This document shows, piece by piece, positions 53,098-60,138 of a stretch of 64,000 bases of DNA (its first letter is position 1; each line of letters opens with the position of its first letter). The DNA is taken from NCBI RefSeq assembly GCF_004365355.1, contig NZ_SODP01000005.1:430358-494357 (forward strand), read 5' to 3'. Under the pieces are notes generated by a model. That model saw only the letters and a list, made by a program, of their open reading frames with translations, searched no databases and had not been told where the DNA came from. Origin of the DNA: Kribbella pratensis. GTDB lineage: Bacteria; Actinomycetota; Actinomycetes; Propionibacteriales; Kribbellaceae. The position numbers and the translations under genes are program-made.

Positions 53098-53861
53098 CCG
53101 ATACACCGACCAAGACGGACCCGAAACCCCCCGCCCATCGTTCGGGCTTCGGGGCCGCAGCCCGGGAGTTCGTGCTGATCGTGGTCGGGGCCCTGATCGT
53201 CTCGTCGATCCTGCGGGCGTTCGTCGGGCAGATGTTCATCATCCCGAGCGAGTCGATGGAGAACACGCTGCTGGTCGGTGACCGGGTCGTGGTGGAGAAG
53301 CTCACCGACGTCAAGCGCGGTGACGTTGTCGTGTTCGAGGACCCGGGCGGCTGGCTCGGCCCGGAGGAGAGCGGCCAGAAGCGCGGTTCGGTCGGCCGGT
53401 TCTTCGAGATCGTCGGTCTGCTGCCGGATTCCAGCCACGGCCACCTGATCAAGCGCCTGATCGGCATGCCCGGCGACAAGGTCGCCTGCTGCGACTCCAA
53501 GGGCCGCCTGCTGGTCAACGGTCAGCCGCTCGACGAGACGAAGTACCTGTATCCGGGGGATGCCCCGTCCCAGATGGAGTTCCAGGTCACCGTCCCGGCC
53601 GGCCGGATCTTCGTGATGGGCGACCACCGGTCCGCCTCCGGGGACTCCCGCGTGCACCTGCAGGATCTCGACGCGAACGGCGGCAATCAGGGCGACGCGG
53701 CGTTCGTGCCGCTCGACAAGGTCACCGGGCGAGCGATATCGATCGTCTGGCCGGCGGGTCGCTGGAGCAAACTCGGCGTACCCGACACCTTCAAGGCGAT
53801 CCCGCCCCCGGGTCCGGCGCCTGACAAACCCTCCATATCGCTCACGCCACCACCTAAGTGA
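53094..53861 (+). CDS. lepB: Signal peptidase I, second copy
   Basis: A 255-residue second signal peptidase. Membrane helix at about 24-46, Ser54 in FIIPSESMENTLLVGD, Lys120 in HLIKRLIGMPGD, and VMGDHRSASGDSR. GTG 53094 overlaps the first copy. Tandem lepB genes here are typical of actinobacteria such as Streptomyces, and the copies differ enough to have distinct substrate preferences. The C-terminal 20 residues are Pro-rich. Confidence 0.93.
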   Translation: MTDTPTKTDPKPPAHRSGFGAAAREFVLIVVGALIVSSILRAFVGQMFIIPSESMENTLLVGDRVVVEKLTDVKRGDVVVFEDPGGWLGPEESGQKRGSVGRFFEIVGLLPDSSHGHLIKRLIGMPGDKVACCDSKGRLLVNGQPLDETKYLYPGDAPSQMEFQVTVPAGRIFVMGDHRSASGDSRVHLQDLDANGGNQGDAAFVPLDKVTGRAISIVWPAGRWSKLGVPDTFKAIPPPGPAPDKPSISLTPPPK

Positions 53862-53912
53862 GAACCTGTCGCCTCTGACGCCTAGGGTGAGTTGTGTGAT
53901 GCGGAGGGCTGA

Positions 53913-54614
53913 ATGAGCGCGTTGCCGCGCGGGAGCACGGTACGGCGAGACGCCGGGCTGTACGGGTACGAGCGTGCCCTGCGCCGCGTCGGCCTGGACC
54001 CGATCGCCGGTGTCGACGAGGCCGGTCGTGGGCCCTGTGCCGGCCCGCTGGTGGCGGCCGCGGTGATCCTGCCGGAGGGCAAACGGGGCCAGATCCCGGA
54101 GCTCGCCGACTCCAAGCTGCTGACCGCCAAGGCGCGGGACCGGTGCTACGAGGAGATCCGTAAGCGGGCCCTGGCCTGGTCGGTGGTCTCGATCGAGGCC
54201 GCGGAGTGTGACCGGCTCGGCATGCACGTCGCGAACGTGGAGGCGCTCCGCCGGGCGCTGTTCAGGCTCGACGTGCGCCCGTCGTACGTGCTGACCGACG
54301 GCTTCGGTGTCGACGGTCTCGGCGTACCGGGGCTGGCGATCTGGAAGGGTGACCGCGTGGCGGCCTGTATCGCCGCCGCCTCCGTGATCGCCAAGGTGAC
54401 CCGCGACCGGGTGATGCAGCACTGGGACACCGTGTACCCGCAGTACGGGTTCGCGATCCACAAGGGGTACTGCACCCCCGAACACCAGGCGGCACTGGAC
54501 GAATACGGCCCGTGCCCGCAACATCGACGGCGGTTTGAGAATGTCCGCCGCAGTCTGCGGCCCGATATGGGACAGAATGTGACCAGTCCCACCGGAGTGG
54601 AGAGCAATCGATGA
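53913..54614 (+). CDS. rnhB: Ribonuclease HII
   Basis: RNase HII, 233 residues, removes RNA from RNA-DNA hybrids and single ribonucleotides misincorporated in DNA. The active-site block is GVDEAGRGPCAGPLV (Asp-Glu pair), with LTDGF for the third acidic residue and the C-terminal IHKGYCTPEHQAAL. A ~20-residue N-terminal leader precedes the domain. It overlaps the DUF2469 gene by four bases. Confidence 0.93.
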   Translation: MSALPRGSTVRRDAGLYGYERALRRVGLDPIAGVDEAGRGPCAGPLVAAAVILPEGKRGQIPELADSKLLTAKARDRCYEEIRKRALAWSVVSIEAAECDRLGMHVANVEALRRALFRLDVRPSYVLTDGFGVDGLGVPGLAIWKGDRVAACIAAASVIAKVTRDRVMQHWDTVYPQYGFAIHKGYCTPEHQAALDEYGPCPQHRRRFENVRRSLRPDMGQNVTSPTGVESNR

Positions 54615-54934
54615 GTGCCGATGACCTCGAGAAGTACGAGACCGATATGGAGCTGCAGCTCTATCGGGAGTACAAGGACGTCGTCGGGATCTTCAAGTAC
54701 GTCGTGGAGACCGAGCGGCGGTTCTACCTGTGCAACGCGGTCGACCTGAAGGTGCGGACCGAGGGCGGCGACGTGTACTTCGAGGTGACGATGGCCGACG
54801 CCTGGGTCTGGGACGTCTACCGGTCGGCCCGCTTCGTGAAGAACGCCAAGGTCGTCACCTTCCGCGACGTCAACATCGAAGAGCTGGCCAAGTCCGATCT
54901 TGAAGTCCCGAAGGACTCTGACTTCGGCCGCTGA
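54611..54934 (+). CDS. DUF2469 family protein
   Basis: A 107-residue protein (MSADDLEKYETDMELQLYRE, VVETERRFYLCNAVDLKV, VWDVYRSARFVKNAKVVTF) of the DUF2469 family. It is conserved across actinobacteria and always found between rnhB and yraN. The function is unknown. It overlaps rnhB by four bases. Confidence 0.9.
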   Translation: MSADDLEKYETDMELQLYREYKDVVGIFKYVVETERRFYLCNAVDLKVRTEGGDVYFEVTMADAWVWDVYRSARFVKNAKVVTFRDVNIEELAKSDLEVPKDSDFGR

Positions 54935-55027
54935 GCTTCTTCACAGGCTGAGCTTTTCCACAGGCGGAAACTGAGGTCCGTTTCGCAGGCCTGATCCCGG
55001 CATGTTCTCTGCCGGAGGTGGTCAACG

Positions 55028-55384
55028 ATGCGGACCAAAAACACCGTCGGACGGTACGGCGAGGATCTCGCCGCGAGGTATCTCAGCGAGCGCGGTTTCG
55101 CCGTGCTCGAGCGCAACTGGCGCTGCGAGCTCGGCGAGATCGACATCGTCGCGCGCGAAGGCGACACGCTCGTCGTCTGTGAGGTGAAGACCCGGCGCGG
55201 GCTCAACTACGGCAGCCCGCTCGAGTCGATCACCTACCGGAAGCTGACCACGCTCCGGAAGCTGTCCGGCCGCTGGTTGCAGGCTCATCAGCTCAGACCG
55301 GCAGCGATCCGGATCGACGTCGTCGCCGTCCTGTTCGACCACAACAAGCCACCCACTGTGGACCACGTGCGGGGTGTGGCCTGA
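55028..55384 (+). CDS. YraN family protein (UPF0102)
   Basis: A 118-residue nuclease-like protein. GRYGEDLAARYLSERGFAVLERNWRC followed by GEIDIVAREGDTLVVCEVKTRRG is the UPF0102 signature; the Asp-Glu-x-Lys arrangement (D..EVK) is that of a Holliday-junction-resolvase-like fold. ATG 55028 has GGAGGTG in front. It overlaps comM by one base (TGATG). It is likely to work in DNA metabolism with comM and dprA, which follow. Confidence 0.9.
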   Translation: MRTKNTVGRYGEDLAARYLSERGFAVLERNWRCELGEIDIVAREGDTLVVCEVKTRRGLNYGSPLESITYRKLTTLRKLSGRWLQAHQLRPAAIRIDVVAVLFDHNKPPTVDHVRGVA

Positions 55385-56958
55385 TGGCGCTCGCACAGAC
55401 CTGGTCCGTCGCGCTGGTCGGCCTGGAGGGCCACCTGGTCGAAGTCGAAGCCGACATCGCCCAAGGCTTGCCGAAGACGACCCTGATCGGTCTCCCCGAC
55501 ACGTCCCTGTCCGAAGCCCGCGACCGCGTCCGCGCCGCCGTGGTCAACAGTGGTGAGCGATTCCCCGACCGTAAGGTCACCATCGGCCTGTCACCCGCCA
55601 CCCTGCCCAAGACCGGCTCGCACTATGACGTCGCGATCGCACTTTCCCTGCTGACCGCGGCCGGTGTCGTCGATCCCAGCTCTCTCCGTCAAACGGCGAT
55701 CATCGGCGAGCTCGGCCTCGACGGCCGCATCCGCGAGGTCCGCGGCGCGCTGGCCATGACCTTGGCCGCAGCCCTAGCCGGCTTCGACCGCATCGTCGTC
55801 CCGGACCTCAACGTCGGCGAGGCACGTCTCGTCCCAGGCATCGAGGTGTACGGCGCACGCTCGCTCCGTCAGGTCCTCGCTCTCCTCCGCGGCGTCGAGA
55901 TCCCCGACGAAGCGCCGCCCCGCGCCGAGCCACGCCTCGTGTCGGAGTCCCTGACCCGCGTTCCAGCGGTCGATCTCGACGACGTCATCGGCCAACGTGA
56001 GGGCCGCCGCGCCATCGAGGCCGCTGCAGCCGGTGGCCATCACCTGTTCCTGCACGGCCCGCCGGGTTCCGGCAAGACGATGCTCGCGGAACGGTTGGCC
56101 GGGCTGATGCCCGACCTGAGCACAGACGACTCGCTCGAGGTGTCGGCCGTGCACTCACTCGCCGGTCTACTCACCAACGACGCCGAGCTCGTCGTCCGGC
56201 CACCGTTCATCGCGCCGCATCACACGGCGTCCCTCGCCAGCCTGGTCGGCGGTGGGTCGGGTGTACCGCGACCCGGCGCCATCAGTTGCGCGCATCGCGG
56301 CATCCTGTTCATCGACGAGGCGGCCGAGATGCATCCGCTGACCCTCGACACGCTCCGCCAGCCACTCGAGTCCGGGTTCGTCGAAGTTCATCGGGCTGCT
56401 GCGGTCGCGAAGTTCCCTGCCCGATTCATGCTCGTGCTCGCTGCCAATCCGTGTCCCTGCGGGCTGTCCGGCACCAATCAAGGCATCTGCAGCTGCACAC
56501 CTCAGGTCCTGGCGCGCTACCGCCAGCGGATCAGCGGGCCGATCAAGGACCGCATCGACATCCAACGACAGATCCTCCCGGCGGCGCGCACCATCAGCGA
56601 CGGCGAGCCCGCCGAATCGACGGCCGTCGTTGCCGAGCGGGTGCAGCTCGCCCGCGACCGCCAGGCTCACCGTTACCAGGGCACAGCCTGGATCCTGAAC
56701 AGCGAGGTCCCCGGCCCGATCCTCCGCCGAGAACACCCCTTGGATGCCGCAAGCAACAAGCTTCTCGAGGACCACTACGCAGCCGGCCGCCTCACCGCCC
56801 GGGGTTTCGACCGTGTCGTCCGCCTGGCCTGGACGCTGGCCGACCTCGCCGGCGCCGGCACCCCGACCGTCGAACTAACCCACGAAGCCTTCCAACTCCG
56901 CGCCGGCGAACCCTTGGCCCCACTATCCGACGCCCGCCCCCTCAGAGGAATCGCCTAA
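55384..56958 (+). CDS. comM: ComM/YifB family Mg-chelatase-like ATPase
   Basis: A 524-residue protein of the YifB/ComM AAA+ family. The N-terminal Lon-protease-like domain (SVALVGLEGHLVEVEADIAQG, LGLDGRIREVRGAL) precedes the AAA+ domain with Walker A GPPGSGKTMLAE (about 225-232), Walker B GILFIDEAAEMHP and the zinc-like cysteines NPCPCGLSG. In transformable bacteria ComM drives branch migration of incoming DNA. Its last ~17 codons are the seed of the tandem repeats that follow. It overlaps the next small frame by one base (TAATG). Confidence 0.93.
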   Translation: MALAQTWSVALVGLEGHLVEVEADIAQGLPKTTLIGLPDTSLSEARDRVRAAVVNSGERFPDRKVTIGLSPATLPKTGSHYDVAIALSLLTAAGVVDPSSLRQTAIIGELGLDGRIREVRGALAMTLAAALAGFDRIVVPDLNVGEARLVPGIEVYGARSLRQVLALLRGVEIPDEAPPRAEPRLVSESLTRVPAVDLDDVIGQREGRRAIEAAAAGGHHLFLHGPPGSGKTMLAERLAGLMPDLSTDDSLEVSAVHSLAGLLTNDAELVVRPPFIAPHHTASLASLVGGGSGVPRPGAISCAHRGILFIDEAAEMHPLTLDTLRQPLESGFVEVHRAAAVAKFPARFMLVLAANPCPCGLSGTNQGICSCTPQVLARYRQRISGPIKDRIDIQRQILPAARTISDGEPAESTAVVAERVQLARDRQAHRYQGTAWILNSEVPGPILRREHPLDAASNKLLEDHYAAGRLTARGFDRVVRLAWTLADLAGAGTPTVELTHEAFQLRAGEPLAPLSDARPLRGIA

Positions 56959-57332
56959 TGCCAAACCATGCCCCAACCACCAGCGCAACCGTCTCCCGCG
57001 GAGGAGCGGGCCCCGCCGACCCGATCGCCGAAGACAACGAAGACCAAGAACGCCTGGCCCACGCCGAGCTGATCGCCAACGGCAACGGCGATCGAGAAAC
57101 GCCTGGCCCGCACCGGCGAGCCCCTGGCGCCGCTATCCAACGTCCGCTCCCTCAGAGAAATCGCCCGATGACGAAGCATGCACTGACTACCGACGCGACC
57201 GGCTCCGCGGGAGGAGCGGGCGGCTCCGAGGTGATCGCCGACGGCCACGGAGACCGAGAACGCCTATCCCGCGCCCGTGAGCCCCTGGCCCCACGGTCCG
57301 ACATTCGCCCCCTCAGAGGAATCGCCCGATGA
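56958..57332 (+). CDS. Repeat-derived frame spanning copies A and B (124 aa)
   Basis: An open frame of 124 codons that starts inside the comM stop (TAATG) and ends in an ATGA overlap with the next. It begins MPNHAPTTSATVSRGGAG and, after the internal duplication, continues MTKHALTTDATGSAGGAGGS, then a comM-like ending SDIRPLRGIAR. It is a product of the repeat, resembling the first residues of DprA fused to the last of ComM. Whether it is translated is unknown; it has no recognised family. Confidence 0.35.
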   Translation: MPNHAPTTSATVSRGGAGPADPIAEDNEDQERLAHAELIANGNGDRETPGPHRRAPGAAIQRPLPQRNRPMTKHALTTDATGSAGGAGGSEVIADGHGDRERLSRAREPLAPRSDIRPLRGIAR

Positions 57333-57490
57333 CGAACCATGCCCTGACCCCCGACGCGACCGACTCCGGCGGAGGAGCGGTCGGCGCCAAGATGACCGCC
57401 GAGAGCAACGGGGATCCAGAGCGCCTGGCCCACGCCCGCGAGCTGTTCGCACATTTGTCCGACGTCCGCTCTCTCAGAGGAATCGCCTGA
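57329..57490 (+). CDS. Repeat-derived frame, copy C (53 aa)
   Basis: A 53-residue frame, MTNHALTPDATDSGGGAVGA through to AHLSDVRSLRGIA. It has a DprA-like beginning and a ComM-like end, and sits between the stop/start overlaps ATGA (57329-57332) and TGATG (57488-57492), so it would be translated in a chain if the ribosome passes through. Probably a by-product of duplication. Confidence 0.3.
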   Translation: MTNHALTPDATDSGGGAVGAKMTAESNGDPERLAHARELFAHLSDVRSLRGIA

Positions 57491-57786
57491 TGACGAACCA
57501 TGCACCGACCGCCGATGCGATCGGCTCCGGGGGAGGAGCGGGCGGCTCGGAGGTGATTGCCGACGGCAACGGTGATCGAGAACGCCTCGCCCGCGCTGGC
57601 TTATCCCGCGTCGTCGAGCCAGGCGACCTCGCTGCGCTGAAGGCTTTCGACGGGATGCCCGCCCTGGAGATCTGGGACCGCCTCCGCAGAAGTCCTCCGG
57701 CTTCGAACGTTGGTCGACCCGCCTGGCCGAGGTCGACCCGCAGCGAGACCTCGAGCGCGCCGCTGCCGCCGGAGCACGGTTCGTGA
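57490..57786 (+). pseudogene. dprA: dprA 5' part, separated by a frameshift
   Basis: Codes for MTNHAPTADAIGSGGGAGG, the repeat head, then a DprA-like N-terminal stretch ERLARAGLSRVVEPGD and ALKAFDGMPALEIWDRLRR. From about 57690 the frame turns to nonsense and stops at 57786. The sequence SSGFERWSTRLAEVDPQRDL, plainly the continuation of the DprA N-terminal domain, is found in the neighbouring frame from about 57693. One missing base near 57690 explains it. The stop overlaps the downstream frame (GTGA, 57783-57786). Confidence 0.75.
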
Positions 57787-58694
57787 TCCCGGGCGACGAC
57801 GAATGGCCCGACGAGGTGGAGGTTCTCGCCGAAGCCGGACAGTTGACGCGGCGCGCCGGCATCCCGTTCGGCCTGTGGGTTCGCGGCCGGGCGAACCTAC
57901 GGCACGCCTTGAAAAGTTCTGTCGCCCTAGTCGGTGCCCGCGCCTGCTCGTCGTACGGCGAACACGTCGCCGCCGAGCTCTCCGCTGGTCTAGCCGACTC
58001 TGGAGTGACCGTGGTCTCCGGCGGCGCGTTCGGCATCGACGCGGCTGCCCATCGCGGCGCACTCGCAGTCTCCGGTACGACGATCGCCGTGCTTGCCTGT
58101 GGTGTCGACGTCAGCTACCCGAAACGCAACTCAGCCCTGCTTAGTCGTATCGTCGAGCAAGGTCTGGTCGTCGCCGAACTCCCACCTGGCTGCTCACCGA
58201 CCAAGCTTCGCTTCCTAGCCCGCAACCGCCTCATCGCCGCTGCCACCCAAGGCACAGTCGTCATCGAAGCCGCAATCCGCAGCGGCGCCCTCAACACCGC
58301 TGGCTGGGCCGAACAGTGCGGTCGCGCGGTTCTGGCCGTGCCCGGCCCCGTCACCTCCCGCATGTCCGCCGGCAGCCACCTGCTGGTCCGAGAACGCAAC
58401 GCCGTACTGGCCACCAGCGTCGCCGACATCATCGAGTCAATCTCACCGTACGGCGCCGGCCTCACCCAACTCCCGCGAGCCCCCCAATCTCTCACCGACA
58501 CCCTGGACGCCGACCTCCAACGCGCCCTGGACGCCGTCCCCGTCCTCCACCCAGCCCCAGCCACCCGCATAGCCGTCACCGCCGGCCTGGACCTCCCCAC
58601 CACCCAACAATCCCTAGAAGCCCTAACCGCGCTAGCCCTAATCACCCAAACCCCCACCGGCTGGCGCCTCCCATCCCCACCCGAGCCCTCGTGA
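57783..58694 (+). CDS. dprA: DNA-processing protein DprA, core and C-terminal domains
   Basis: A 303-residue frame from GTG 57783 holding the complete Rossmann core of DprA: SVALVGARACSSYGEHVAAE, VTVVSGGAFGIDAAAHRGAL, GVDVSYPKRNSALL, FLARNRLIAAATQGTVVIEA, and the C-terminal winged-helix region (LDLPTTQQSLEALTALALI). DprA loads RecA on incoming single strands. The first ~30 DprA residues of this domain lie before the start in the same frame, but the N-terminal SAM-like domain is in the other frame. The protein could be made by reinitiation at GTGA. Its last codons are the seed of the 49-50-base array. Confidence 0.85.
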   Translation: MIPGDDEWPDEVEVLAEAGQLTRRAGIPFGLWVRGRANLRHALKSSVALVGARACSSYGEHVAAELSAGLADSGVTVVSGGAFGIDAAAHRGALAVSGTTIAVLACGVDVSYPKRNSALLSRIVEQGLVVAELPPGCSPTKLRFLARNRLIAAATQGTVVIEAAIRSGALNTAGWAEQCGRAVLAVPGPVTSRMSAGSHLLVRERNAVLATSVADIIESISPYGAGLTQLPRAPQSLTDTLDADLQRALDAVPVLHPAPATRIAVTAGLDLPTTQQSLEALTALALITQTPTGWRLPSPPEPS

Positions 58695-59170
58695 CCCATA
58701 CCCGACCGGCTGGCGCCTCCTATCCCCACCCGAGCCCTCGTGATCCATACCCGACCGGCTGGCGCCTCCTATCCCCACCCGAGCCCTCGTGACCCATACC
58801 CGACCGGCTGGCGCCTCCTATCCCCACCCGAGCCCTCGTGACCCGTACTCCGACCGGCTGGCGCCTCCCATCCCCACCCGAGCCCTCGTGACCCGTACTC
58901 CGACCGGCTGGCGCCTCCCATCCCCACCCGAACCCTCGTGACCCGTACTCCGACCGGCTGGCGCCTCCCATCCCCACCCGAACCCTCGTGACCCGTACTC
59001 CGACCGGCTGGCGTCTCGCGTGCCATCAGCGCCGTCGTGACCCGCGCCCCCGACCGGCTGGGGCGTCCCGTCCTCGCCTGCACCTTCATGGCACGAATCC
59101 CGGCAGGCTGGTGCTGTCGTATCCCCGGCTGCGCTCTCGTGACCCGAACCTCGGGCGGCTGGCGTCTCCC
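58657..59170. repeat. Minisatellite of about ten 49-50-base units
   Basis: CCGGCTGGCGCCTCC recurs at 58657, 58706, 58755, 58804, 58854, 58904, 58954, 59004, and in worn form near 59054, 59104 and 59155. The period is 49 for the first three and 50 after. The first unit is the end of dprA coding (TPTGWRLPSPPEPS). The remaining units contain TATCCCCACCCGAGCCCTCGTGACCC. There are no unique spacers. The array fills most of the 689 bases between dprA and the next plus-strand gene. Confidence 0.9.
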
Positions 59171-59326
59171 ACCCTCGTTCGTGTAGCCAAACCGGGTGTA
59201 TGCGGGTAGTGCTTCGGAGGGTGGGGCGTAGCGGGTGGTGACTTTGGTGGCTCGGGCGTGGAGGGCGGTGCGTAGGGGCTTGGGTGTGAGGACTTTTGCG
59301 TTGGTGACTAGCCGCCAGAGGGCCAT
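58769..59326 (-). CDS. Possible minus-strand protein running into the minisatellite
   Basis: A 185-codon frame that begins MALWRLVTNAKVLTPKPLRT behind AAGGGTGG at a suitable distance. The first ~53 codons lie outside the array and have strong third-position G+C, like real genes here; the rest reads through the 49-50-base units in rotating register (EAPAGRSTGHEGSGGDGRRQ-like peptides). I recognise no family. It could be a real short gene whose 3' end was swallowed by the expanding array. Confidence 0.35.
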   Translation of the reverse strand: MALWRLVTNAKVLTPKPLRTALHARATKVTTRYAPPSEALPAYTRFGYTNEGGRRQPPEVRVTRAQPGIRQHQPAGIRAMKVQARTGRPSRSGARVTTALMARETPAGRSTGHEGSGGDGRRQPVGVRVTRVRVGMGGASRSEYGSRGLGWGWEAPAGRSTGHEGSGGDRRRQPVGYGSRGLGWG

Positions 59327-59383
59327 TAGGCTGCCACCCTTCACGGCTACCCTGCTGGTCGAACTCGAGGGGACGGTCGTCGG

Positions 59384-59872
59384 ATGAGTTTGGTGGTGGG
59401 CACGATCGGCGTTTATGGGTTTGATGTCGAGTCGTTCCTGCAACGACTGCGGGGCGCCGACGTCCGGTTGGTGCTCGACGTGCGGCAGCGGCGTGGGGTG
59501 CGGGGACATGAGTACGCCTGGGCGAACTCGGTTCGGCTGCAGAGGACTCTCGCGGATGCCCGGATCGCTTACGAGCATCACCCTGAACTGGCGCCGACCA
59601 CCGACCTACGCGAACTGCAGTACGCCGAAGACGAGCGGCGAGGGGTGGGCAAGCGTTCGCGTCGCGAGCTCGCCGCCGAGTACGTCCGGCGCTACACGAC
59701 CGAGATCCTCGACCACGCTGACCTTGCGTCGATCGTGTCCGCGCTGCCGAGCGACGGGATGGCAACGCTCCTCTGCGTCGAGCTTGAGCCTGCCGCCTGC
59801 CATCGCTCGTTGATCGCCGCACGGCTGACCGAGCAGCACGGTGTCATGATCGAGCACCTGCGGCCCTTGTGA
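59384..59872 (+). CDS. DUF488 family protein
   Basis: A 162-residue protein with the DUF488 pattern: SLVVGTIGVYGFDVESFLQRL at the N terminus (usual TIGxS), LVLDVRQRRGVRGHEYAWAN, and the C-terminal LLCVELEPAACHRSLIAARL, with the conserved Cys and Cys-His-Arg. The family is suspected of binding nucleic acid or a metal; no reaction is known. Only the C-terminal third is repeated downstream in decayed form. Confidence 0.8.
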   Translation: MSLVVGTIGVYGFDVESFLQRLRGADVRLVLDVRQRRGVRGHEYAWANSVRLQRTLADARIAYEHHPELAPTTDLRELQYAEDERRGVGKRSRRELAAEYVRRYTTEILDHADLASIVSALPSDGMATLLCVELEPAACHRSLIAARLTEQHGVMIEHLRPL

Positions 59873-59886
59873 TGCGTGGGGTGCGG

Positions 59887-60036
59887 TCTGTCGAGCTTGA
59901 GTCGGCGGCGTGTCATCGATAGTTGATTGCTGCGCGGTTGAGTGAGCGGCACGGCGTCGTGATCGAGCACTGCGGTGCTCGTGACGTCGGCTCTGGGGCA
60001 GCAGCATGGCGTCGAGATCGAGCACCCGCGGCCCTT
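59887..60036 (+). repeat. Decayed partial copies of the DUF488 gene's 3' end
   Basis: About 100 bases from 59887 match the last 100 of the DUF488 gene (coding VELESAACHR, a TAG stop at 59920, then LIAARLSERHGVVIEH), and a shorter third copy (59995-60036) keeps only QQHGVEIEHPRPL. They are frame-broken and not expressed as genes. The 266-base gap before the permease holds nothing else. Confidence 0.75.
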
Positions 60037-60138
60037 GTGGTGGGTTGGCTTTGGGGCAGTGGCTCGTCGGCGAACAGCAAGCTGGATGCTGACGCGTGGG
60101 GCGCGAGCAGGAGGGCTGGGCGGGGCCTGTGGGGCGGG

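Larger units (their letters stand above)
56901..57602 (+). repeat. Tandem array of the comM-dprA junction (four copies)
   Basis: The end of comM plus the beginning of dprA is repeated four times. Start-codon positions 56958, 57168, 57329 and 57490 give spacings of 210, 161 and 161 bases. Each copy has CCCCTGG-CCACT-like comM tail, the CCTCAGAGGAATCGCC block, an ATG, GGCGGAGGAGCGGGCGGC, and an ERLAxA-coding stretch. The first copy carries an extra internal duplication of about 49 bases. Adjacent copies are roughly 80% identical by eye, so they are not recent. Confidence 0.85.

Noticed and set aside
57680-57700. Programmed ribosomal frameshift in dprA
   Set aside because: No slippery heptamer or downstream pseudoknot is visible at the change of frame; a one-base deletion with restart at GTGA is simpler.
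58316-58792. Arg/Pro-rich plus-strand frame over dprA and repeats
   Set aside because: Shadow of the dprA frame continuing into the minisatellite; low-complexity with no ribosome-binding site.
58657-59170. CRISPR array
   Set aside because: Units are contiguous at 49-50 bases with no unique spacers and no cas genes nearby; it is a minisatellite derived from dprA.
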